Of a DNA stretch of 64,000 bases, positions 35,316 through 43,221 are shown piece by piece. Within the stretch, counting starts at the first letter, position 1, and each line of letters begins with the position of its first letter. The position numbers and the translations under genes are program-made. This stretch comes from Paenibacillus cellulositrophicus (lineage in GTDB: Bacteria > Bacillota > Bacilli > Paenibacillales > Paenibacillaceae), in the NCBI RefSeq assembly GCF_009363095.1, contig NZ_CP045296.1, positions 62,001-126,000 on the forward strand, in the 5' to 3' direction. The notes under the pieces are model-generated. The model saw only the letters and a program-made list of their open reading frames with translations. It was not told the DNA's origin and did not search any database.

Positions 35316-36278
35316 TTATTCATCTTTGGCACCGCCGCCCTGAACTACCCGCCAGTTGAAGATCGAGATGAGGGCAATCAATATGAACATGCCCCAGCCG
35401 ACGGCCGAGCCGTAGCCGAAGTAATTGTTCACGAATGCCTCGCGGTACAGGTAGAGAACGATCGTCAGACCTCCGCCGCTGACGCCGCCGTCGTTGCCGA
35501 CGAGCACCTGCGATTCGGTGAAGATCTGCATGCCTCCGATGGTTGAAGTAATGACGGTAAAAAGAATAATCGGCCGTAAATTCGGGATCGTGATGCGGAA
35601 GAAGGACTGGATGCCGGTGGCTCCGTCAATTTTGGCGGCCTCATAGAGGACGGTAGGTATGCTCTGGAGTCCTGCCAAATAAATGATCGCATTGTAACCG
35701 ACCCAGCGCCAGATGACCATAATGGATACGGCCAGCTGGATACCCCAGGTTTTGTTCAGCCATTCCACGGGGGAAATCCCGAACAGGGACAGGAAATAAT
35801 TCAAAAGTCCGTAGTTGTTGGAGAATACGGTACTGAACACAATCGCCACCGCAACGAGTGAAGTGACGTTCGGCAGAAAGTAACCGATCCGGAAGAAGGT
35901 ACGGAACCGCACGAACGACGCATTCAGCAAAAACGCAATGATGAGCGCGAAGAACAGCATCGGAATGGTCGAATAAATCCAGATCAAAAGTGTGTTGCCG
36001 ACCGCCTTCCAAAATTCCGGATCGGTGACCATGAACTGATAATTGTTCAGACCGTTAAAGGTCATTACGCCGATGCCGTCCCACTTCTGGAAAGAAAGAT
36101 ACATCGAGAACAGGATCGGGAACAAGCCGAAGACGGCAAACAAAATATAGAAAGGGGAGATGGCCAGGTATTCTTTCCGGTGCTTCCATATTTCAGACCC
36201 CAATCCCCGCTTCCGCTCCGGCACCTGCATGGAGCTGCCGGGATCGAATTGAGTTCGCTTCTGTAATGGTTGACCCAT
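35316..36278 (-). CDS. Sugar ABC transporter permease, MalF type
   Basis: First permease of the CUT1 importer, 320 residues, with an extended cytoplasmic N-terminus (about 1-38) before the first TM. EAA loop LYEAAKIDGATGIQSFFRITIPNL. GGAGG lies 9 bp upstream of the ATG. It sits between the binding protein and MalG-type permease genes. No ATPase gene is present in this operon either. Confidence 0.92.
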   Translation of the reverse strand: MGQPLQKRTQFDPGSSMQVPERKRGLGSEIWKHRKEYLAISPFYILFAVFGLFPILFSMYLSFQKWDGIGVMTFNGLNNYQFMVTDPEFWKAVGNTLLIWIYSTIPMLFFALIIAFLLNASFVRFRTFFRIGYFLPNVTSLVAVAIVFSTVFSNNYGLLNYFLSLFGISPVEWLNKTWGIQLAVSIMVIWRWVGYNAIIYLAGLQSIPTVLYEAAKIDGATGIQSFFRITIPNLRPIILFTVITSTIGGMQIFTESQVLVGNDGGVSGGGLTIVLYLYREAFVNNYFGYGSAVGWGMFILIALISIFNWRVVQGGGAKDE

Positions 36279-36314
36279 AAGACTCTACCTCCATTGTCGG
36301 GATGGTATGACCGT

Positions 36315-37574
36315 TTAACGCAGCAGCTCCTTTTTCACTCTGGATAGTGCATCTTCCCATGCTTTATCCGGGTTTTTGCCTTGAAGGGCGACCGATGACA
36401 GCTCGCGGCTCACGATCCCGTTCAGGTTGGCGTATTTCGTGCCGAAATAGGAGGGCTTCACGTTGCGCGCGGACTCCGTAAAAATTTCACCGGTAGCCTG
36501 CCCGCCGAAAAAGTCCTCTTTCTGCTTCATGACGTCCGAATCGAGCGCCTTGGAGGCGGAAGGGAACAAGTTGAGTTCCTTGAAGCTGGTCACCTGGTTT
36601 TCGGGATTCAGGAGCCAGCTCATCACCTCGAAGGATTCTTTCGGGTATTTGCTCGTTTTCATAATGGCGAGGAAGGAACCGCCGTTGTTGCCGTCTCCAC
36701 CCGGAGCTCTTGCGACGCGCCACTTGCCCTTCGTATCCGGGGCCGCGTCCATCAAGATTTGCTTCGCCCATACCGCGCTCACGAAGGAAGCGATCTTGCC
36801 ATTGTTCATCGCGGCGTTCCACTCGGAGGAGAACGTGCTGGCATTGGCGAGCAGCCCCATTTGGGAGGCTTTGACCGCCAGGTCCCATGCCTTCTTCATG
36901 GAAGAGGAAGGATCCTCGCCGATGAAATTTTCATTTTTATCAAAATAAATTTTATCCGACTGCGCGTTGACCTGGGTGTAAACTTGGCCGATGTTGTCGA
37001 GCAGCTTCACCTTGCCGCCGAGCGCCTTCTGCAGCTTCTCGCCTGCGGCGAAATAGTCCTCCCAAGTGCCCATCATCTGATGAACCTCTTCCGGATCGGT
37101 CGGGAGACCCGCTTGCTCGAACAGGTCCGCACGGTAAAATAATGCGGTCGGGCCCGTGTCGATCGGCATGGCGATCATTTCGCCTTTCGGCGTGACCCCA
37201 AGCTGCCATTTCCAGTCCAGGTAGTCCCCTTCGATGTCCTTCGCTCCGAGATCATACAGGTTGTAGAAGCGGTCGGCGCTTGGGAACAGCTCGGTGACCC
37301 AGTCGTTAAAGGCCACGATATCCGGACCGCCGCTGCCAGCAGCGAGCGTCGTTTTCAGCTTGGATTTGAAGTCGCCCCCGATTTTTTGGGCGTTGATGCG
37401 AATTCCCGGAAACTGCTTCTGGACCGCGTTGATCAAATTATCGTCCAGACTCCGGTTCCAGTACCAAAGAGTAAGCGTTTTCACTTTGCTATTAGATGAA
37501 GACCCGCTAGAACATCCGCTAACCATGAAAGCAACAAGCAATAAACACGTTAATAAGATTCGGTATTTTGCCAT
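36315..37574 (-). CDS. Sugar-binding lipoprotein of ABC transporter
   Basis: Extracytoplasmic binding protein (SBP family 1), 419 residues, lipidated at Cys21 (FMVSGC), with a Ser-rich linker after it. Typical features are LTLWYWNRSLDD at the start and GSGGPDIVAFNDWV in the first lobe. The ligand is a mono- or oligosaccharide that cannot be named from sequence alone. It heads a three-gene minus-strand operon under a promoter with a cre-like site. Confidence 0.92.
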   Translation of the reverse strand: MAKYRILLTCLLLVAFMVSGCSSGSSSNSKVKTLTLWYWNRSLDDNLINAVQKQFPGIRINAQKIGGDFKSKLKTTLAAGSGGPDIVAFNDWVTELFPSADRFYNLYDLGAKDIEGDYLDWKWQLGVTPKGEMIAMPIDTGPTALFYRADLFEQAGLPTDPEEVHQMMGTWEDYFAAGEKLQKALGGKVKLLDNIGQVYTQVNAQSDKIYFDKNENFIGEDPSSSMKKAWDLAVKASQMGLLANASTFSSEWNAAMNNGKIASFVSAVWAKQILMDAAPDTKGKWRVARAPGGDGNNGGSFLAIMKTSKYPKESFEVMSWLLNPENQVTSFKELNLFPSASKALDSDVMKQKEDFFGGQATGEIFTESARNVKPSYFGTKYANLNGIVSRELSSVALQGKNPDKAWEDALSRVKKELLR

Positions 37575-37660
37575 CGTTTTCGGCCTCCCATCGCGGCTAT
37601 ATGGTACTGCAGCAGCATCATCACTCCTTTAAATCCCTAAAATGTGTCCGTTCTACGAAC

Positions 37661-37689
37661 ATTATAAACGCTTACAATACATTTTGGAA
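37661..37689 (-). promoter_or_regulatory. Promoter with overlapping cre-like site
   Basis: On the minus strand, TTCCAA (37684-37689), a 17-bp spacer, then TATAAT (37661-37666). The sequence TGTAAGCGTTTATA (37663-37676) overlaps the -10 and closely resembles the CcpA operator. Glucose repression of the transporter is expected. Confidence 0.6.
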
Positions 37690-37779
37690 CCGCTTGCTTG
37701 AAATAAGACGGTCGTAGGACATCGCCCCCGCGCCATATATTGAATATGGGTTTACCATCTGAAGGGAGGGAGTTCGCCA

Positions 37780-38676
37780 CTGTCAGTCCGCAGCCTTTAT
37801 CGCCGTTATGCCGCGGCAGCACTCGTTCTAGTTCTATCCTTTTGCTGGATGTTTCCGGCCGGGGCCGAGGCAAAAATCGCCTCGCAAGACCTCATTATCG
37901 TCAATAAAAAGACGAATAAACTGGCATATTTTAGCAGCGGAAAGTTGGTTAAGGAGTTCAGGGTGGCGACGGGCAAGTCACCAGACCTGACGCCGGAAGG
38001 AACGTTTGAAATCGTCAACAAGATTAAAAACCGTCCCTATTACAAGGAAAAGATCCCGGGGGGCGATCCCCGCAATCCGCTCGGTGACCGTTGGATCGGC
38101 CTCAATGTCAATGGGACGATGGGGACGACGTACGCCATCCACGGCAACAGCAACAAAAACTCGATCGGAAAGTACGTCAGCGCGGGATGCATCCGCATGT
38201 ACAATGACGAGATCCACTGGCTGTTCGAGCAGGTGCCCCTGCATACGATGGCTATTATAACAACCTCCAGCCAAAGTTTTGAAACGATCGCCCAAAATCA
38301 CGGCTATGCGGTGGGTGTGCAGTCGTTTGACGGTAAGCTGGTAGTGAATGGAAAGGAAGCTCAGCTGAAGCAGGATTTGATCATGGTCGATTCCCGCATC
38401 TACATTCCACTTCGCGCCTGCTTCGAGGTGCTGGGCGGGACGGTTGAATGGAACGCCAGTACCCAAACGGTGACGGTCTACACGGGAAATCGCAAGATTA
38501 CCCATAAGGCGCTCTCCGGCAAGGCTGTCGTGAACGGCAAAACGGTTAACATTACCGCCTCCCGGTTCCAGGGGAATTCACTGATGCTTCCGCTTCGCAA
38601 CATGTCAGAAATATCCGGTTACTCGGTCGTGTGGGACGGAGCCTCCAATACGGTGAACCTAACAACGGGCAAATAA
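37780..38676 (+). CDS. L,D-transpeptidase (YkuD) with copper-amine-oxidase-like domain
   Basis: Secreted cell-wall enzyme. The YkuD domain (about 35-155) has His121 (YAIHGNS) and catalytic Cys137 (SAGCIRM), which forms 3-3 cross-links or attaches proteins to peptidoglycan. A copper-amine-oxidase-N-like module follows (about 180-298: VVNGKEAQL, IPLRACFEVLGGTVEW). The first ATG in frame (37849) would cut the signal peptide in half. The frame is open upstream, and a CTG at 37780 lies 9 bp after GGGAGGG. From it the protein has a proper signal peptide (VRSLYRRYAAAALVLVLS, cleavage near AEA). No ATG, GTG or TTG exists in that stretch. Confidence 0.85.
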   Translation: MSVRSLYRRYAAAALVLVLSFCWMFPAGAEAKIASQDLIIVNKKTNKLAYFSSGKLVKEFRVATGKSPDLTPEGTFEIVNKIKNRPYYKEKIPGGDPRNPLGDRWIGLNVNGTMGTTYAIHGNSNKNSIGKYVSAGCIRMYNDEIHWLFEQVPLHTMAIITTSSQSFETIAQNHGYAVGVQSFDGKLVVNGKEAQLKQDLIMVDSRIYIPLRACFEVLGGTVEWNASTQTVTVYTGNRKITHKALSGKAVVNGKTVNITASRFQGNSLMLPLRNMSEISGYSVVWDGASNTVNLTTGK

Positions 38677-38681
38677 GCCCG

Positions 38682-38707
38682 AGCCGCGCGCATGCGCGGC
38701 TTTTTTT
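38682..38707 (+). terminator. Terminator after the L,D-transpeptidase
   Basis: Perfect stem AGCCGCGC/GCGCGGCT with a 4-nt loop, then seven T. Confidence 0.88.
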
Positions 38708-38833
38708 GCGCGGTTAGCCTGGGGAAACAGGGTTGGAGCTGCCGGCTGGGGTGTGTATGATGGAAAGGCACGGAAGCGGCCGCGGCGAAGGTCCGGCCGT
38801 TGGAGGGCAAAACATACGAAAGAGGTGTGGGTG

Positions 38834-39373
38834 ATGGACTGCGTAATCGAAATTGTGGATTATTTGCCGGAATGGGCGGAAGAGTTCGCTATGGAGAAAG
38901 AACGGCTGTCCGGAATAGCGGGCTTGGATGCGGTCGTGTTCGAGCATGTCGGCAGTACGGCCATTCCCGGCCAGCTGGCCAAGCCAGTGGTCGATATGTT
39001 CGTCGGCGTGAATCCGTTCCGTTCGGCTGCATATTACAAAGACCTGCTGGATCCAGCCAGCTATTCTTACGTGGAGACCGGAATGCGAGGAAGGCATTTA
39101 TTTGCTAAATCGACAGAAGGAATCTGGACGCACAATGTTCATCTGATGCCTTATGACGAACAGTTCCATACCCGCAATGAGATTCTGCTCCGCGATTACT
39201 TGCGCCGCCATCCGGAGCTCGTAGAGGAGTACGGAGCCATTAAAATGCAGGCGGCCCGAATCGCTGAATCGATGAATGCTTACACCCGGGCCAAAACGAC
39301 ATTTATTCAGTCGGTCGTCGATGCGGCCAGAGAGGAGAAAGGGCTTCCCCTGGAAGACGTATGGGAGGAATAA
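38834..39373 (+). CDS. GrpB family (UPF0157) protein
   Basis: Product of 179 residues from the GrpB/UPF0157 family, which has a nucleotidyltransferase-like fold of unproven function. Typical motifs are YLPEWAEEFAMEKERL, FEHVGSTAIPGQLAKPVVDM and THNVHLMPYDEQFHTRNEILLRDYLR. The GSTA...KPVVD pattern matches the nucleotidyltransferase catalytic loop. ATG 38834 has AGAGGTG 6 bp upstream; the frame is open to 38753 without family resemblance there. It converges on the TetR gene. Confidence 0.9.
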   Translation: MDCVIEIVDYLPEWAEEFAMEKERLSGIAGLDAVVFEHVGSTAIPGQLAKPVVDMFVGVNPFRSAAYYKDLLDPASYSYVETGMRGRHLFAKSTEGIWTHNVHLMPYDEQFHTRNEILLRDYLRRHPELVEEYGAIKMQAARIAESMNAYTRAKTTFIQSVVDAAREEKGLPLEDVWEE

Positions 39374-39382
39374 GCTGTCTGC

Positions 39383-40003
39383 TTACGCCCGGACGGCCCG
39401 ATGAATGATACGGACAAGTTCGCTGCTGTAGGTCTCCAGGTCGACCCTGCCGATGACCGCCGGGTTCAGCATATATTCCCCGATCGCGCCTTGAATCATG
39501 TTGGACATGACGGAAAGGTGAAAGTCCCCGAAAACGCCATGCTCCTGACCCTCACGCAGGATAGTCCCCAATGTCTGCAGCAGAGGGTCTTCCTCCTCCT
39601 CATCAAGCTTGTAATACGGGACGTTATCAGGCGTCCTTGCATTAAACACGATTTCGACCAAAGCCGTGTTGTGGGCGGGATGCGTTCCCTGATACGCCAA
39701 ACTGGCAGTGATGAACGCGCTGAGCTTCTCCTGCGGCGTGCTTGCCTGTTCAACCCTATCCAAAATATAAGACGTTGACTGCTCCACCAGCTTCATCAGC
39801 AGATGATTCATTAAATCCTGTTTGTCGGAAAAATGATACGAGATCAAGGCCGTGCTGATGCCCGCGCGTTTGGCGATTTGGGACAAACTAGCGCTGACGT
39901 AGCCGATTTCGTCCAGGGTGCGGATGGCAGCTTCCATGATCTGCTCCCTTCTCGCTTCGGCGATAAACGATGATTTTCCTTGCGTTTTGGTTTCTTCCTT
40001 CAT
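39383..40003 (-). CDS. TetR-family repressor
   Basis: Repressor of 206 residues. The helix-turn-helix is SASLSQIAKRAGISTALISYHF, and the C-terminal domain resembles TetR_C_6-like ligand domains. ATG 40003 has AAGGAG 6 bp upstream; the start lies 15 bp beyond the stop of the membrane protein gene that precedes it on the same strand, so the two form an operon. A 15-bp inverted repeat before that operon is the probable autoregulatory site. Confidence 0.9.
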   Translation of the reverse strand: MKEETKTQGKSSFIAEARREQIMEAAIRTLDEIGYVSASLSQIAKRAGISTALISYHFSDKQDLMNHLLMKLVEQSTSYILDRVEQASTPQEKLSAFITASLAYQGTHPAHNTALVEIVFNARTPDNVPYYKLDEEEEDPLLQTLGTILREGQEHGVFGDFHLSVMSNMIQGAIGEYMLNPAVIGRVDLETYSSELVRIIHRAVRA

Positions 40004-40017
40004 GTGATCTCCTTCAG

Positions 40018-40488
40018 TCATTCTTTGTTCTTGTTTTCCATTTTACTGAGCGAACCGAGCAATCCGAGCGCAATGACGATGACGGGAATCATCAGGTTCT
40101 TGGGATTGGTAAACAAATGCTCCAGCAAGGGCATCGCTTTCCCCTGAAACAAACCGGTGACCGCGCGGCTGGCCGCAATGACCAGATTGGACATCAGCAT
40201 GAGCGGGACAAGAGATAAACCGCCCTTCAGCAAGTGCCAAGCGGAATTCCGGCCAAGCAGAAATAACAGGGCGGAAATCAGACACATCCATCCGATCACC
40301 AGCGTAAATGAAGGCCGTATCCATTCATACCATGGAACGTCTGCAGTATTCAACATTTCGTGACCTCTAAACCAAGTATACCAAAGAGCTGCGGCGCCGA
40401 GAAACAGGCTGACGAGCGGCATGATTCTTGCCAGCCAATCGGGGAATACCTCCGTTTCCTGAGGGGATGGATCTGTTTGATCATTCAT
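40018..40488 (-). CDS. Four-TM membrane protein in tetR operon
   Basis: Integral membrane protein of 156 residues that I do not recognise. Four hydrophobic segments (about 20-40, 58-80, 84-108 and 128-148) and a basic C-terminus (KMENKNKE) are visible. The RBS GGAGGAG lies 8 bp before the ATG. It heads the operon with the TetR gene and is likely its target. The opposite side of the shared operator faces the DHA2 exporter terminator, so no other gene is controlled there. Confidence 0.75.
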   Translation of the reverse strand: MNDQTDPSPQETEVFPDWLARIMPLVSLFLGAAALWYTWFRGHEMLNTADVPWYEWIRPSFTLVIGWMCLISALLFLLGRNSAWHLLKGGLSLVPLMLMSNLVIAASRAVTGLFQGKAMPLLEHLFTNPKNLMIPVIVIALGLLGSLSKMENKNKE

Positions 40489-40513
40489 TGTAAGACTCCT
40501 CCATTTCTAAAAA

Positions 40514-40549
40514 TTGATCATTTAATCAAAAAACTGATTGAATGATCAA
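40514..40549 (-). promoter_or_regulatory. Probable TetR operator/promoter, 15-bp inverted repeat
   Basis: Left arm 40514-40528 and right arm 40535-40549 pair with one mismatch across a 6-bp A-rich gap. TTGATCATTTAATCA against TGATTGAATGATCAA. The minus-strand right arm can supply a -35 (TTGATC) and the left arm a -10 (TTAAAT). Confidence 0.65.
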
Positions 40550-40599
40550 ATCCTATCATATCAAAATGGAGGAAGTCAATCCGCGTCGGCCCGCATGCC

Positions 40600-40641
40600 A
40601 AAAAAGCATGCCAGCGGAATAAAACTGCTGGCACGCTTTTT
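40600..40641 (-). terminator. Terminator of the second DHA2 exporter
   Basis: Stem AAAAAGC-TGCCAGC / GCTGGCA-GCTTTTT with an 11-nt loop, T-run on the minus strand. Confidence 0.85.
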
Positions 40642-40646
40642 GACGA

Positions 40647-42059
40647 TTAGCGGTTTCGAGATGTATTGGTGGATGTGCCCCCGATATAGCGGAAAACGAG
40701 CACGCTTCCAGCCAGGCACAAAATGCCTGTCAGCAGCAAGGACCTCATGACGCCATGGGACAAATCGGGGGCTGCGGCCATGAGGACGCCGGGCAGCGCC
40801 ACTCCCAGCGTAGCACCGAGCTGACGGAAGGCATTCAGCGCGCCGGAAGCCGTTCCCGTCTTGCCTTGCGGCGCTGCACTCATCACCACGGAGACGAGCG
40901 GCGGCAGGATGAATGAGATGCCGCAGCCGATCAGCAGCAGCGAAATTCCAGTGGGAATATACCCTGTATCTGCAGGAAGGAGAGCCTGGATCAGCATTCC
41001 GGTGCATGCCAGGAGAAATCCTGTACCGATGGTGCGAGCTGCTCCATACCTGCTGATCAGTCTGCTCATCAGCATGGGATTCACCGCCATGGGGAGCGTC
41101 AGCGAAAGAAATGCAAGGCCCGTCCCCATAGCTGAATAACGATGGAGCTGCTGGAAATACAGCGTCATGACAAACAGCACGCCGGAAAGGCCAAAATTAA
41201 TAAGCAACCCGGCCGCTAATCCGGTCACGAGCACACGGCTTTTGAACAAGGACAGAGGCAGCATCGGCGAATGGCTTCGCTTTTCGATCCAGATGAACAA
41301 GCCGATCAGCAGGGCGGCGGCGGCAAACAGAACAAGAATGACGGGTGATCCCCACCCGAGGTCTTCGCTTTCCATAAAAGCGCTCGTCAGTACCGCCACG
41401 CCCAGCAGGCCGGTAAGCTGACCGACCGGATCCATGCCGGACGGTGCGGGTTTCCGGGCTGAAAAGTCCACGTTCGCCCGCGTCCACAGCCAGCTGAGGA
41501 TGCCCACGGGGATATTCAGCAGAAAAATGCTCTGCCACCCCAGAGTGTCGACCAGAATGCCGCCGATGATCGGACCGGCGGCAAGCGCCAAGCCCGACAC
41601 GGCCGCCCAAATGCCGAGCGCCTTGGCCCGGCGGGCGGGGTCCGTAAAGGTCTCCGCAATGATCGTCAGAGAAGACGGCAGCAGTGCCGCTCCGCCGACG
41701 CCGAGCAGCGCCCGGAAGCCGATCAGCCAGCCGATGGCAGGCGAAACGGCGCAGAGGACCGAAGCCAGCATAAACAGGACAATCCCGCCCAAGAAAACAC
41801 GGGCTGCCCCCCATCGATCAGCCAGCGCACCCATGCCCAGCAGCATGCTGGCAAATACCATCGTATACGCGCCCGTTACCCAGCTCATTCCGCTGAGTCC
41901 GCCGCCAAGCGTATCCCGGATGGCAGGGAGTGCGACCGTGACGACCGTCGTGTCCAGCAGCACGATGAAGTAGCCGAGGGACAGCCCTGCAAGCAGCCAG
42001 GAAGACCAGTTTCTTTGGTTGGCCGGCTTGGTCCCGGCCGTGATGGATGTTCCATTCAT
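40647..42059 (-). CDS. DHA2-family (EmrB/QacA) drug exporter
   Basis: Proton-driven exporter of 470 residues with 14 predicted TM segments. Motifs: LLDTTVVTVALPAIRDTLGG (TM1), LGMGALADRWGAARVFL and GFRALLGVGGAALLPSSL. ATG 42059 is 8 bp after GGAGGGG; the frame upstream to 42095 precedes that RBS. It is divergent from the XRE/MmyB regulator at 42218, an arrangement in which the regulator usually represses the exporter. Confidence 0.92.
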   Translation of the reverse strand: MNGTSITAGTKPANQRNWSSWLLAGLSLGYFIVLLDTTVVTVALPAIRDTLGGGLSGMSWVTGAYTMVFASMLLGMGALADRWGAARVFLGGIVLFMLASVLCAVSPAIGWLIGFRALLGVGGAALLPSSLTIIAETFTDPARRAKALGIWAAVSGLALAAGPIIGGILVDTLGWQSIFLLNIPVGILSWLWTRANVDFSARKPAPSGMDPVGQLTGLLGVAVLTSAFMESEDLGWGSPVILVLFAAAALLIGLFIWIEKRSHSPMLPLSLFKSRVLVTGLAAGLLINFGLSGVLFVMTLYFQQLHRYSAMGTGLAFLSLTLPMAVNPMLMSRLISRYGAARTIGTGFLLACTGMLIQALLPADTGYIPTGISLLLIGCGISFILPPLVSVVMSAAPQGKTGTASGALNAFRQLGATLGVALPGVLMAAAPDLSHGVMRSLLLTGILCLAGSVLVFRYIGGTSTNTSRNR

Positions 42060-42150
42060 TCCATAAACCCCTCCAATGATCTTTTTCAAACCCATCGATG
42101 TGTTGTATAGTGTATATTCAGAAGAAACGGGAATGAAGAGAGCGGTTTAT

Positions 42151-42171
42151 CCTAGGAATGGTTCTCCTAGG
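42151..42171. promoter_or_regulatory. Two CCTAGG palindromes between exporter and regulator
   Basis: CCTAGG at 42151-42156 and 42166-42171 are separated by 9 bp (15-bp centre-to-centre). They lie in the divergent region and are good candidates for the site bound by the MmyB-type regulator. Confidence 0.5.
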
Positions 42172-42217
42172 TATCGGTCATCTTGCCCACTTCGGATAGA
42201 AAATGGAGGGTCTTTAC

Positions 42218-43048
42218 ATGGAGACAACGCATCAGCGTACGAGCCAGCTTGCCGAATTTTTGCAGACCCGGCGGGCCCGTCTGACTCCGGAACAGGCGGG
42301 TCTCCCCGGCGGAGGGAGACGAAGAACGCCCGGCCTTCGGCGGGCGGAGGTGGCGCTGCTTGCTGGCGTGAGTGTCGATTGGTACACCTGGCTTGAACAG
42401 GGAAGGGACATCTCTGTGTCCACTCAGGTGCTCGAGAGCATCGCCAGGGCGCTGCAGCTGGATGAGAATGAAACGAAGCATCTGTTTCTGCTGGCTTCGA
42501 GACTTCTGCCGTTTCATTATCAGCAGCCGGAAATGTCGATCAGCCCGCTCCTGCAGACGTTCCTGGACGAACAGGGGGAACATCCGGCGTTTGTGGCCAA
42601 TTCCCGCTGGGATATCGTCGGCTGGAACAGGGCGGCACGGCTCGTGTTCGGCGATTATGAGCAGATGACGGTCAGGGAGCGGAACTCGGTTTGGAGAATG
42701 TTCGTTTCTTCCTATACGAAGGAGCTTCTGGGCGAGGGCTGGGAGAAAAACGCCCGGCTCCGGCTCGCCCAGTTTCGTGCGGGATACGGACTCAATGTCG
42801 AGGATCCATGGTGGAGCGGGATGATTGAAGATTTGAACAAGGAAAGCGAGGAATTCAGGGCATGGTGGCCCCAGCATGATGTGCTGAACGTCAAGGAAGG
42901 CCGGAAAAAAATCTACCATCCGCGCGTGGGGCTGCTTGAATTCAGCCATATTACGTTCCAGGTGGAGGATTCTTATGATCTTCGTGCCACGGTGAACCTG
43001 CCTTACAATGACGAGACCATACAGAGAATGAAACAGCTGCTTCAATAA
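42218..43048 (+). CDS. XRE-family regulator with MmyB-like ligand domain
   Basis: Regulator of 276 residues. An N-terminal helix-turn-helix (about 10-75: LRRAEVALLAGVSVDWYTWLEQGRD) is followed by an MmyB-like PAS-type domain (about 105-270) with WDIVGWNRAARLVFGDY. Such domains bind fatty-acid-like ligands in the family. ATG 42218 has GGAGGG 7 bp upstream, and an earlier ATG (42203) precedes it. Divergent from the DHA2 exporter. Confidence 0.92.
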   Translation: METTHQRTSQLAEFLQTRRARLTPEQAGLPGGGRRRTPGLRRAEVALLAGVSVDWYTWLEQGRDISVSTQVLESIARALQLDENETKHLFLLASRLLPFHYQQPEMSISPLLQTFLDEQGEHPAFVANSRWDIVGWNRAARLVFGDYEQMTVRERNSVWRMFVSSYTKELLGEGWEKNARLRLAQFRAGYGLNVEDPWWSGMIEDLNKESEEFRAWWPQHDVLNVKEGRKKIYHPRVGLLEFSHITFQVEDSYDLRATVNLPYNDETIQRMKQLLQ

Positions 43049-43054
43049 TGAGCA

Positions 43055-43088
43055 AAAGGCAGAAACCCACGTGGTTTCTGCCTTTTTT
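43055..43088 (+). terminator. Terminator after the XRE/MmyB gene
   Basis: Stem AAAGGCAGAAACC/GGTTTCTGCCTTT with a short loop, then seven T. Confidence 0.88.
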
Positions 43089-43221
43089 TGCTGAGTCGGT
43101 CCAATATTTCACCCCCTCCCGTAACTAGCGGCTCTGCGCTGGAATATGATCGTATAGGACGTAATTCAATTGCGGCGGCTGGCGGGCTGGATTCCAGCCA
43201 GAAGCCTGACAGGAGGCGAGG

